Below, one piece after another: positions 1 to 7,286 of a DNA stretch of 64,000 nucleotides (position 1 is its first letter; the number at the start of each line of letters is the position of its first letter). Location of the stretch: assembly GCA_964473255.1 (NCBI GenBank), contig CAYYOT010000015.1, forward strand, positions 11,370 to 75,369, read 5' to 3'. Origin of the DNA: Kuafuiihalomonas sp964473255. Lineage in GTDB: Bacteria > Myxococcota > Kuafuiibacteriia > Kuafuiibacteriales > Kuafuiibacteriaceae. The position numbers and the translations under genes were made by a program. Under the pieces are notes generated by a model that saw only the letters and a program-made list of their open reading frames with translations, was not told the DNA's origin and ran no database searches.

Positions 1-2
1 TG

Positions 3-344
3 GATGCCATCGCCGTGGAAGATTCGATCTTCGATCGTCGGGTAGCCCATGGCTACTTTGTCCTTTCGGCGGCGGCTGGCTTGTTCGTTCACCCCGGTCA
101 CGGCCCGGTCTTGGCCAACTACGGGCTCGACGAGCTCCGCTTCACCGAGCCCGTCTACCCAGGGGACACGATTCAAGCGAAGTTGACGGTGAAACGGAAG
201 ACCATCAAGGAGCCCAAGGAAGACGAAAAGCCTCAGGGCATCGTCGAGTTTCACGTCGACGTGACCAACCAGGACGACGTCCTGGTCGCCACGTACAGCA
301 TCCTCACTCTGGTGGCCCAGCGCCCACGCCCCGAAGGCGACTAG
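3..344 (+). CDS. paaZ: PaaZ C-terminal MaoC hydratase domain (5' partial)
   Basis: The frame is open from the window edge, so only the last 113 codons are visible and the true start lies upstream. The residues match the end of the MaoC-like domain of PaaZ, the bifunctional oxepin-CoA hydrolase / semialdehyde dehydrogenase of aerobic phenylacetate degradation. Visible signatures are VAHGYFVLSAAAGLFV, ANYGLDELRF, PGDTIQ and YSILTLVAQ near the C-terminus. The catalytic Asp/His of the hydratase and the whole aldehyde dehydrogenase half are outside the window. A stand-alone MaoC hydratase cannot be excluded, but the adjoining thiolase and 3-hydroxyacyl-CoA dehydrogenase support a paa-type locus. 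Its stop overlaps the stop of the convergent thiolase gene by 4 bases. Confidence 0.8.
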   Translation, partial: DAIAVEDSIFDRRVAHGYFVLSAAAGLFVHPGHGPVLANYGLDELRFTEPVYPGDTIQAKLTVKRKTIKEPKEDEKPQGIVEFHVDVTNQDDVLVATYSILTLVAQRPRPEGD

Positions 345-1555
345 GTGCGCTCCACGAGGGTGGCCACGCCCTGACCCACCCCCACGCACAGCGTTGCTAC
401 GCCCCGGCGAGCGTCGCGCCGCTTCATCTCGTGGACGAGCGTGGTCAGAATCCGCGCTCCGCTGCCCCCAAGCGGATGTCCCAAGGCGATGGCGCCTCCG
501 TTCACGTTCACCCGATCGTGCCGTTCCTCGAGACCCAGCTGCCGAAGAACGGCGAGGGACTGCGCCGCGAAGGCCTCGTTCAGCTCGAACAGGTCGACGT
601 CGTCGAGCGCTAGGCCTCGTCGCTCGAGAAGACCTCGCACCGCGGGCACGGGTCCGATCCCCATGTAGCGAGGATCGACTCCGACGCTCTTGCTGCCGCT
701 CCATTCGGCGAGGGGGGCTCGGCTCAACGCCGCGCGTTTTCGGGCCGACACGAGCACCAGGCACGCGGCACCGTCGTTCAGAGGGCTCGAGTTGCCGGCC
801 GTCACGCTCCCGCCTTGGCGAAAGACCGGCCGGAGCTTTCCCAGCGCTTCGAGCGACGTGTCGGCCCGCGGACCCTCGTCGCGGTCGACGACGATGGGCT
901 CGCCCTTTCGCTGGGGGATGGTGACGGCGACGCGCTCGTCGGCAAAGCGCATCGCTTCCTCGGCCGCAAGCGCTCGACGGTGGGACTCCAGGGCAAAGGC
1001 ATCCTGGTCCTCCCGAGAGATCTCGTACTTCTCGGCCACGTTTTCGGCCGTCTCGCCCATCGCCTCCAGCGGGAAGAGCGCTTCCAGCGCGGGATTGGGG
1101 AAGCGCCAACCGAGCGACGTGTCGTACATCGTGCGGTTACCGGGGGCGAACGGCCGGTCGCCCTTGCCCACGACCAGCGGCGCTCGGCTCATGCTCTCCA
1201 CCCCGCCCACGAGCACCACGTCGGCCTCTCCGGCCCGGATCTGACGGGCCCCGAGATTCACGGCAGTAAGACCGGACGCGCACAAACGATTGACGGTGAA
1301 GCCCGGCACGCTGTCCGGAAGCCCCGCAAGAAGCAGCGACATGCGGGCGACGTTCCGATTGTCTTCGCCCGCCTGATTGGCGCAGCCCATGATCACCTCG
1401 TCGACCTCGGCGGCGATGATCCCCGACCGCTCGACCGCGCTCCGGATGGCGTGGGCCAAGAGATCATCGGGTCGGACGGGCGAGAGACTTCCGCGGTGGC
1501 GCCCCACGGGCGTTCGAACGGCGTCCAAGATGTAGACGGAGTCGGACGAGCTCAT
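341..1555 (-). CDS. paaJ: Thiolase, 3-oxoadipyl-CoA / PaaJ-PcaF type
   Basis: A 404-residue thiolase that cleaves 3-oxoacyl-CoA with CoA. In the PaaJ/PcaF subfamily the substrates are 3-oxoadipyl-CoA and 3-oxo-5,6-dehydrosuberyl-CoA. The stretch GCANQAGEDNRNVARM is typical of that subfamily. The nucleophilic Cys92 is in RLCASG, His360 in ALGHPLGGSG and the proton-relay Cys390 in LCVGVGQG. Length is normal for the family. The gene lies head-to-head with the 3-hydroxyacyl-CoA dehydrogenase gene with only 27 bases between start codons, so a shared promoter region is likely (inference). Its 3' end overlaps paaZ by 4 bases. A general acetyl-CoA acetyltransferase role remains possible; the paaZ neighbour favours phenylacetate catabolism. 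Confidence 0.85.
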   Translation of the reverse strand: MSSSDSVYILDAVRTPVGRHRGSLSPVRPDDLLAHAIRSAVERSGIIAAEVDEVIMGCANQAGEDNRNVARMSLLLAGLPDSVPGFTVNRLCASGLTAVNLGARQIRAGEADVVLVGGVESMSRAPLVVGKGDRPFAPGNRTMYDTSLGWRFPNPALEALFPLEAMGETAENVAEKYEISREDQDAFALESHRRALAAEEAMRFADERVAVTIPQRKGEPIVVDRDEGPRADTSLEALGKLRPVFRQGGSVTAGNSSPLNDGAACLVLVSARKRAALSRAPLAEWSGSKSVGVDPRYMGIGPVPAVRGLLERRGLALDDVDLFELNEAFAAQSLAVLRQLGLEERHDRVNVNGGAIALGHPLGGSGARILTTLVHEMKRRDARRGVATLCVGVGQGVATLVERT

Positions 1556-1582
1556 GACGTGACCCTATCACCGATCGACGCT

Positions 1583-2464
1583 ATGACGGCGCTCGTGAAG
1601 CACGACGGATTCGACAGGGTGATGGTCATCGGCGCCGGGACGATGGGCGCGGGGATCGCCGAAGTCAGCGCCAAGGCTGGCTGCGAGGTGCTTCTCTGCG
1701 ACGTCAACGAGGAGTCGATAGCCAAGGGAAGGCACCGCATCGAGGTCTCCTTGGAGAAGGCGGTCGCCAAGGGCAAGCTCGACGAAGCCGGCGCTCAGGC
1801 CGCGTTCGGTCGCATCCGGTCGGCCGTTGGCCTCCACGGCGCTTCAAACCAGGACTTGGTCGTCGAGGCAGCCCCCGAGATCATGGACCTCAAGAAGGAG
1901 ATATTCACCGATGTCCGTAGCCGCAACGCGGACTGCATCATCGCTTCGAACACGTCGTCGCTCTCGCTGACCGAGCTCGCGGCTTGTACAGCCACGCCGC
2001 AAAAGATCATTGGACTGCACTTCTTCAACCCGCCGGCGGTCATGAAGCTCCTGGAGATCGTCCGCGCCATCCAGACTCCCCCGGATCTCGTCGAGCGTTG
2101 TCGGCGCTTCGCGGAGCGCATCGGCAAGCATCCCATCGTGGTCAAAGACGTTCCTGGCTTCGCCACCAGCCGACTGGGCGTGATCCTGGGTCTCGAAGCC
2201 ATGCGCATGCTGGAGAGCGGCGTAGCGTCGGCCGCCGACATCGATGCGGCAATGGAGCTCGGATATCGGCACCCCATGGGCCCCTTGAAGCTCACCGATC
2301 TCGTCGGCCTCGACGTTCGCCTCGCGATCGCCGACCACCTGACCCGCGAGGTCGGGCCCCAGTTCGCGCCGCCCCCCATCCTGCGACAGCTCGTGCGGGC
2401 GGGAAAACTGGGCGCCAAGACCGGCGAGGGCTTCTATGTCTGGAAGGACGGAGTTCCGAGCTAG
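1583..2464 (+). CDS. paaH: 3-hydroxyacyl-CoA dehydrogenase (PaaH/Hbd family)
   Basis: A 293-residue NAD-dependent dehydrogenase that oxidises L-3-hydroxyacyl-CoA to the 3-oxo thioester used by the adjacent thiolase. The Rossmann motif GAGTMG is at residues 17-22. Active-site elements are ASNTSS around Ser122, His146 in LHFFNP and Glu158. The second domain carries RHPMGPLKLTDLVGLD and the C-terminal GEGFYVW. The frame is open far upstream, but ATG 1583 is the sensible start because it lies five codons before the conserved core and 27 bases from the divergent thiolase start. At the usual catalytic Asn (PGFxxNR) this protein has Ser195 (PGFATSR), a variant I recall in related sequences. Pathway assignment to phenylacetate is from context. 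Confidence 0.85.
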   Translation: MTALVKHDGFDRVMVIGAGTMGAGIAEVSAKAGCEVLLCDVNEESIAKGRHRIEVSLEKAVAKGKLDEAGAQAAFGRIRSAVGLHGASNQDLVVEAAPEIMDLKKEIFTDVRSRNADCIIASNTSSLSLTELAACTATPQKIIGLHFFNPPAVMKLLEIVRAIQTPPDLVERCRRFAERIGKHPIVVKDVPGFATSRLGVILGLEAMRMLESGVASAADIDAAMELGYRHPMGPLKLTDLVGLDVRLAIADHLTREVGPQFAPPPILRQLVRAGKLGAKTGEGFYVWKDGVPS

Positions 2465-3663
2465 GTCGGCTCGACGCTCTTGCGGAAGCGCTGCAGCACG
2501 GCGTGCAGCACGATGTCGAGAACGGTGAGAACGGCGAAGAGCCCGACGATGGCCAAGAGCGAGTAGAACGGCCAGATGATCACCAGCCCGCCGACCAGCC
2601 CGAGAAGCCCGCCGAGCAGCGTGATGTAGCTCAGTTTGTCGTCGGCGAACTCCCGAAACCCCGTCTCGAGCTGGTCGCTCGTCACCGTCGATAGCTGCTT
2701 GGTGATAAGCTGACGAACGTCGATCTCTCGGATCAGTGACATCGTGATTCGAGTGAGGGCCGCGTCTATCTTCTGTTGATGCCCCTCCAGGTACGCGGGA
2801 ATATGGTCGAGGGCGCTGTCCACGTCGCCCACGAGGCGGTCGAGCGTATCCGGCAAGGTATCCAGCTCCTGATTGACGATCCGAATGATGGGCTCCCGCC
2901 AGATTCCGCGGAGTCGACCCACCACACCGCTCGCGAAGCGGCTTCCAGCCACACCCTCGATGCGCTTTTCCACTTCGCCCGCGACTTCGTCGCGGAAAGC
3001 TTCGCTCTGCGTGAACTTGGCCGCGTAGGTCAGGATCATCTGTTTGGTGTCCTCCACGAACTCCGGATTCCGTACGAGGCGCCGAACCTCGCGGGCCGTC
3101 TCCTCGGTCAGGCGCGAAATGAGGCGGCTTTCGTCGAGCTCACGGTTGATGATCTCTTCGTTGATCAGATTCTCGACCACCTCGTCGGCGACCTTCTGAA
3201 TCAGCTCGTCGCGCTGGGAGGGAATGAGGCCCTGACCGAAGATCGGTCGCACTTGGCGCGGGCGAAAGAGCATCTTGATGGCAACCCAGTTCGTGCCGAA
3301 GCCGATCAGGCCCGCCGTTGAGCAAGCGCGCAGGACTTCCTCCAGCCACGGGATGGGCACCCAGAAGCTGAAACCGAACACGATGAAGCACGCCGGCGCG
3401 AAGAGCTTCAGCGCGAGGCGCAGTCCACGCCCGGTCGAGAACGCGAGCCGCTCGATGTTGAGCGTCCCCTTGTCCAGATGCTCCCGGAGCGGGGTGAGCG
3501 GCAGACCGGTTTGAGGATGCGTGCGAAACTCGTCTCGCCACTTGTCGACGTACGCCGGTAGCTGCAGCTCGCGAACGCGACCGAGCCAGCTCTGGTCGGG
3601 ACGGGAAGGCGGCTTCGGCGCGCTCTTTGACGCGGAGTCCGCCGAGTCTCGCGGGTCCTGCAC
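2461..3663 (-). CDS. DUF445 family membrane protein
   Basis: A 400-residue protein from a GTG start. The DUF445 signature GTNWVAIKMLFRP is followed by a GQGLIPSQR segment and a long charged, mostly helical middle. A hydrophobic hairpin lies N-terminal to the signature, and two further hydrophobic segments lie at the C-terminus (SYITLLGGLLGLVGGLVIIW and FYSLLAIVGLFAVLTVL). Family members are inner-membrane proteins with a long soluble helical region; their biochemical role is not established. The gene is convergent with the hydroxyacyl-CoA dehydrogenase (4-base stop overlap) and divergent from the TPR histidine kinase. Nothing in the sequence ties it functionally to either. Confidence 0.8.
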   Translation of the reverse strand: MQDPRDSADSASKSAPKPPSRPDQSWLGRVRELQLPAYVDKWRDEFRTHPQTGLPLTPLREHLDKGTLNIERLAFSTGRGLRLALKLFAPACFIVFGFSFWVPIPWLEEVLRACSTAGLIGFGTNWVAIKMLFRPRQVRPIFGQGLIPSQRDELIQKVADEVVENLINEEIINRELDESRLISRLTEETAREVRRLVRNPEFVEDTKQMILTYAAKFTQSEAFRDEVAGEVEKRIEGVAGSRFASGVVGRLRGIWREPIIRIVNQELDTLPDTLDRLVGDVDSALDHIPAYLEGHQQKIDAALTRITMSLIREIDVRQLITKQLSTVTSDQLETGFREFADDKLSYITLLGGLLGLVGGLVIIWPFYSLLAIVGLFAVLTVLDIVLHAVLQRFRKSVEPT

Positions 3664-3771
3664 CTCTCAACGGTAACCGCCGACCGCTACGGCGTGAACT
3701 CGAATCCGTCGCGACCGCGCTCGCCGTCATCTGGGCCGGCTCAGGCGCCGAACGTAGCGTTTGGGGTTTTC

Positions 3772-5676
3772 ATGTCCGAGCCTGCGGGCTACGCAGTCGA
3801 GGTGGACCCGGCGGAGGTAGCCAAGCTCGAGGCCGAGCTCGACGCGGCCAGCGTTCCGCCGGTCGACCCTCGACGCAGAATCGACGCCCTGAACGCCCTG
3901 TCCTGGGCGCTTCGAGCTTCGGGCAACCTTCGCGCGCATGAGCTCGCTCGCAAAGCCCACGGTGAATCGGTCGCGTGCGGATACAAGCTGGGACAGGCCC
4001 GCTCTGCGCGCACCATGGCCATGACCATCCGCGAAGAGGACGACCTGTTGACCCTCTTCGACCTCGCTCATGAAGCCAAGGAGCTCTTCGACGAAGTGGG
4101 TGACGATTACGGGCGGGCCGGTTCGCGCGACTTCCTCGCCTCCATTCTCGAGTTCACGGGCGATCTGACGGCCGCCTTGGAGTACGCACTGGACGCACTG
4201 GTCATCGCTCGCGAGATTCGAGATCCGGTCCGGCAGGGCTACGCGCTCAGCAGCATAGGCGGGATTCTGACGGCTGCAGGCGACCACGAAACTGCCGTCG
4301 ACCGGCTCAAGGAAGCGCTCGACCTCTTCGAAGCCGTCCACGACGAGAACGGTATCCGAACCATCTGCTCCCGCCTGTCCCGAGTCTTGCGGGCGGCGGG
4401 CCGACCGGACGAAGCCCTCGGCTACGCCCTCCGCGTGCGAGACTCGGCGGTGGCGGCCAAGGACGAATGGTCCTATGCTACCGCGCTCACCGTCATGGCC
4501 GAGATCGAGGATGCCCGGTCCCATCCCGACACGGCCCGGGGTCTGTATCGCGCGGCCTTGGCCAGCTTGGTTCACGAGAAGGCTCGGAGCATCGCGGGCT
4601 CCGAAATCTTGCTGAGCTTCGGCAAGTTCCTCATTCGACAGAGCGACTTCGAAACCGCCGAGACCGAACTGCAGGATGCACTGCAGCGCATCACCGGCGA
4701 TGGCGTCTCGATGCTCACCGAGGCAGCGATCCGCGAGACGCTCGCCGAGCTGAAGGAACGAAAGGGCGACCTGAAGGCGACCGTGATGCACCTGAAGGAG
4801 GCGAGGAGGCTTCGCGAACAGGTGGCTCGGAACGACGCCAAGAACAAGCGGCAGCAGGTCGAGATTCGGGCGTCGATGGAGGCCGCGAAGAAGGATGCCG
4901 AGCATCACCGCCTGCGTTTCGCGGAGCTCCACGCGATGCAGGCCAAGCTCGTGGAAGCCAAGAAATCGGCGATTCTGGGGCAGCTCGCCGCGGGAACCGC
5001 CCACGAGCTGAATTCGCCGCTGGGCGTCCTGCGCAGCAATGCGGAGCTTTCCGCCACGACGACCGAGCGACTGCTGTCCCTGGCTCCCCGAGAGGCTCCC
5101 GAAGCGCAACAACTGGCGAGGATCCTCGAGTCGTGCCGCCAAACCACGGACGAAGCCGTCGAGCGGATCGGAGCGATCGCCACGAGCTTCAAGCGTTTCA
5201 GTCAGCTCGACCAGGCGGAGCGACGGTCGTTCGACGTTCGGGAAGGGCTGGAGAGCGCGCTCGCCCTGCTCCGGCCCTCCGTGCCCCCCGGGGTCACGAT
5301 CGAGCGACGACTCGACGAAGTCCCGACCATTTTGGGCTGGCCGCGGGAGCTGAATCACGCCTTCATGACCGTGCTGCAGAATGCGGTTCAGGCCATCGAG
5401 GATTCAGGACGGGTGACGGTAGAGACCGCAACCACCGATCGCGAGGTCATCGTCCGGATCCGCGATGATGGTCGGGGCATGAGTTCGGACGAGGTCGGTC
5501 ACCTCTTCGACGTATCTTGGTCGAAAGAGGGTGCGCGGACTCAGATGCGTCTGGGCCTGTCCGCCGCTTATGCCACCATGACCAAGCACGGAGGCGACCT
5601 CGAGGCCCAGAGCACCGTAAAAAAGGGCACGGTGATCACCTTCCGTTTTCCGATTCCCTCGCCGCCGCCGGACTGA
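3772..5676 (+). CDS. Soluble TPR-containing sensor histidine kinase
   Basis: A 634-residue kinase with no transmembrane segment or signal peptide, so cytoplasmic. Roughly residues 30-340 are degenerate tetratricopeptide repeats (for example RQGYALSSIGGIL, ALDLFEAVHDENG, RAAGRPDEALGYAL). A charged coiled coil of about 60 residues follows. The dimerisation/phosphoacceptor box GTAHELNSPLG places the phosphorylated His at residue 411. The ATPase domain has QNAVQAIED (N box), RDDGRGM (G1) and RLGLSAAYATMTKHGG (G2). ATG 3772 was chosen; a GTG at 3694 in frame would add 26 unconserved residues. No response regulator is adjacent, so it is an orphan kinase. TPRs probably bind a protein or peptide signal (inference). 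Confidence 0.85.
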   Translation: MSEPAGYAVEVDPAEVAKLEAELDAASVPPVDPRRRIDALNALSWALRASGNLRAHELARKAHGESVACGYKLGQARSARTMAMTIREEDDLLTLFDLAHEAKELFDEVGDDYGRAGSRDFLASILEFTGDLTAALEYALDALVIAREIRDPVRQGYALSSIGGILTAAGDHETAVDRLKEALDLFEAVHDENGIRTICSRLSRVLRAAGRPDEALGYALRVRDSAVAAKDEWSYATALTVMAEIEDARSHPDTARGLYRAALASLVHEKARSIAGSEILLSFGKFLIRQSDFETAETELQDALQRITGDGVSMLTEAAIRETLAELKERKGDLKATVMHLKEARRLREQVARNDAKNKRQQVEIRASMEAAKKDAEHHRLRFAELHAMQAKLVEAKKSAILGQLAAGTAHELNSPLGVLRSNAELSATTTERLLSLAPREAPEAQQLARILESCRQTTDEAVERIGAIATSFKRFSQLDQAERRSFDVREGLESALALLRPSVPPGVTIERRLDEVPTILGWPRELNHAFMTVLQNAVQAIEDSGRVTVETATTDREVIVRIRDDGRGMSSDEVGHLFDVSWSKEGARTQMRLGLSAAYATMTKHGGDLEAQSTVKKGTVITFRFPIPSPPPD

Positions 5677-5685
5677 GGACCTCGG

Positions 5686-6015
5686 CTATGGACACTCTTC
5701 GGCTCGGCGAACGTTCACGCCGGCACTCGCCGCCTGACAGGCGTTCGAATAAGTCTCGCCGTCGCACCCGCAGACGGGGGCATAGTCCATCGTGCAGATC
5801 AGCGGCTGCTCGCGACATGTGCCCTCCGCCTCGTCCTCACCACAGCTGCCCGTAGGAAAGGACCGGTAGCTCCCTTCCGGACACTCGTCCGCGGCCGCTT
5901 CGGAGGCCTTCTCGACCGTCGGCGACGCCGCATCGGTCGTCTTCCGCTCCGAAGCGCACGCCCCGGCCATCAACAGGCAGCCGACGAGAAGCGCGAGCTT
6001 CACGACCCACCCCAC
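5686..6015 (-). CDS. Kazal-type protease-inhibitor domain lipoprotein
   Basis: A small 109-residue secreted protein from a GTG start. The first 20 residues form a signal sequence ending at Cys20 in LLMAGAC, which looks like lipoprotein acylation. A Ser/Thr/Ala-rich linker leads to a Kazal-like module at about residues 67-108 with CTMDYAPVCGCDGETYSNAC (Cys74, 82, 84, 93) and a final Cys108. Kazal domains inhibit serine proteases. In bacteria such lipoproteins are common in myxobacteria and usually of unproven target. The start lies 16 bases inside the end of the E2 gene, so it is probably cotranscribed with the dehydrogenase genes, though no functional link is evident. It ends 9 bases from the convergent TPR kinase gene. 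Confidence 0.75.
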   Translation of the reverse strand: MGWVVKLALLVGCLLMAGACASERKTTDAASPTVEKASEAAADECPEGSYRSFPTGSCGEDEAEGTCREQPLICTMDYAPVCGCDGETYSNACQAASAGVNVRRAEECP

Positions 6016-7283
6016 CGTTCGAGCGTGTCGACGAACGTGCCCAAAAAGCGATTGCAGTGGAAGGCATCCAGCACGCGATGGTCGATGGTGAGCGTCACGT
6101 ATAGCATGGGACGAACCACGATTTCGTCAGTGCCGTCGTGCGTTTTCACGACCGCACGCCTTTCCAGCTTCCCGACGCCCAGGATTGCGGATTCGGGCTG
6201 GTTGATGATGATCGGTGATGCGAACAGGCTCCCCATCACTCCGTGATTGGAAATGGTGAAGGTGCTGCCCCTCATCTCTCCCGGCGAGAGCCTCCCGGCC
6301 CGGGCTTTTTCCGTGAGCTCGGTGAGCCGAGCCGCTGCGCCTTCGAGATCGAGGTCCTGGGCGTCGTGGACCACGGGCACGACCAGCCCCTTGTCTTCGA
6401 GGGCAGTGCCCACCCCTACGTGAATCGATTCGAAGATCTCGAGGGCGTCCGCGTGCCATCGACTGTTGATCTCGGGAACGGCTCGAATCCCGGCGACGAC
6501 GGCCTGTAAGAAGTAGGCGCTGAAGGTCAGCTTCACCCCTCGCTCCGCCAACTCCGCCTTGCGCCGTTCACGGTCGGCGATCACCGCCGTCAGGTCGCAG
6601 TCGAATGCCGCCGTGACGTGCGGAGCAACCTGCACGCTCTCCGCCATGCGGCGAGCGATGGTCTTCCGCATGACGTCGTGAGGAATGCGGTGCGCAGCGC
6701 CCGCGATCGGCGGTGCTGGCGGTGCTGGCGGTGCTGGCGGTGCTGGCGGGACCGACCGGGCGGGCACGACCGCCGTCGCCGGCGCGCGGAGTGGCGCATC
6801 CCCTGCGCTTTGCCCCAGCGCCCCGAGCACGTCGGCTCGGGTGACCCGCCCGCCTTTACCCGTACCGAGCAGCGCATCCGGTTCCAGGCCCTGACGGAGC
6901 GCGTAGCGAAGGAGGGCGGGGTGCATCTCGGGCCGGTCCGACCGGTCGGGCCGATCTTCCCGGGCCGAAGAGCGCGGTGCGCCGGCGTTCTTCGAGACGG
7001 CCGGCGGGTCGAGATCGAGGGTCGCCGTTTCTTCGAACGTTCCCGGCTCGATGCGACCGATGACCGTGCCCGGCTGAACCTCGGTCTCCGACGCGACGAG
7101 CTGCTCCCGAAGGACACCGGTGACCGGAGCCGCGATCTCGACCACGGCCTTGTCCGTTACCAGCTCGGCCACGGGCTCGTTCTGAGTGACCGGGTCCCCG
7201 ACCTGCTTGAGCCAGGGGCCGAGCTCCAGCTCCGTGCCCTCCTGCTGATCTTCTCCAATGATGATGTCGACGAGGTCGGTCAT
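6000..7283 (-). CDS. Dihydrolipoamide acyltransferase (E2) of a 2-oxoacid dehydrogenase complex
   Basis: A 427-residue E2 that transfers the acyl group from lipoamide to CoA. The order is one lipoyl domain (Lys45 in VTDKAVVE is the lipoylation site), a peripheral subunit-binding domain at residues 120-156 (HPALLRYALRQGLEP), a Pro-Ala linker at 179-192 coded by 9-base repeats, and the acyltransferase domain from about 200. The catalytic motif is DHRVLDA with His402; most relatives have Gly where Ala stands. The E1 gene is immediately upstream with 3 bases between, so one operon. E3 is not in the window. Branched-chain 2-oxoacid dehydrogenase is the likeliest complex because of the E1 type, but pyruvate dehydrogenase is possible. 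Confidence 0.88.
   Translation of the reverse strand: MTDLVDIIIGEDQQEGTELELGPWLKQVGDPVTQNEPVAELVTDKAVVEIAAPVTGVLREQLVASETEVQPGTVIGRIEPGTFEETATLDLDPPAVSKNAGAPRSSAREDRPDRSDRPEMHPALLRYALRQGLEPDALLGTGKGGRVTRADVLGALGQSAGDAPLRAPATAVVPARSVPPAPPAPPAPPAPPIAGAAHRIPHDVMRKTIARRMAESVQVAPHVTAAFDCDLTAVIADRERRKAELAERGVKLTFSAYFLQAVVAGIRAVPEINSRWHADALEIFESIHVGVGTALEDKGLVVPVVHDAQDLDLEGAAARLTELTEKARAGRLSPGEMRGSTFTISNHGVMGSLFASPIIINQPESAILGVGKLERRAVVKTHDGTDEIVVRPMLYVTLTIDHRVLDAFHCNRFLGTFVDTLERWGGS
6712..6747 (-). repeat. Four tandem 9-base units coding the E2 Pro-Ala linker
   Basis: Four identical copies of GGTGCTGGC (coding strand GCCAGCACC) encode a Pro-Pro-Ala-type linker between the subunit-binding and catalytic domains of E2. 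Slippage could change linker length. Confidence 0.8.
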
Positions 7284-7286
7284 GGC

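Noticed and set aside
815..1582. Upstream in-frame extension of the hydroxyacyl-CoA dehydrogenase
   Set aside because: It runs through the antisense of the thiolase gene. The conserved protein begins at ATG 1583.
3727..5358. 543-codon open frame antisense to the TPR histidine kinase
   Set aside because: The kinase gene is unambiguous; the antisense product is Arg/Gly-rich with no motif.
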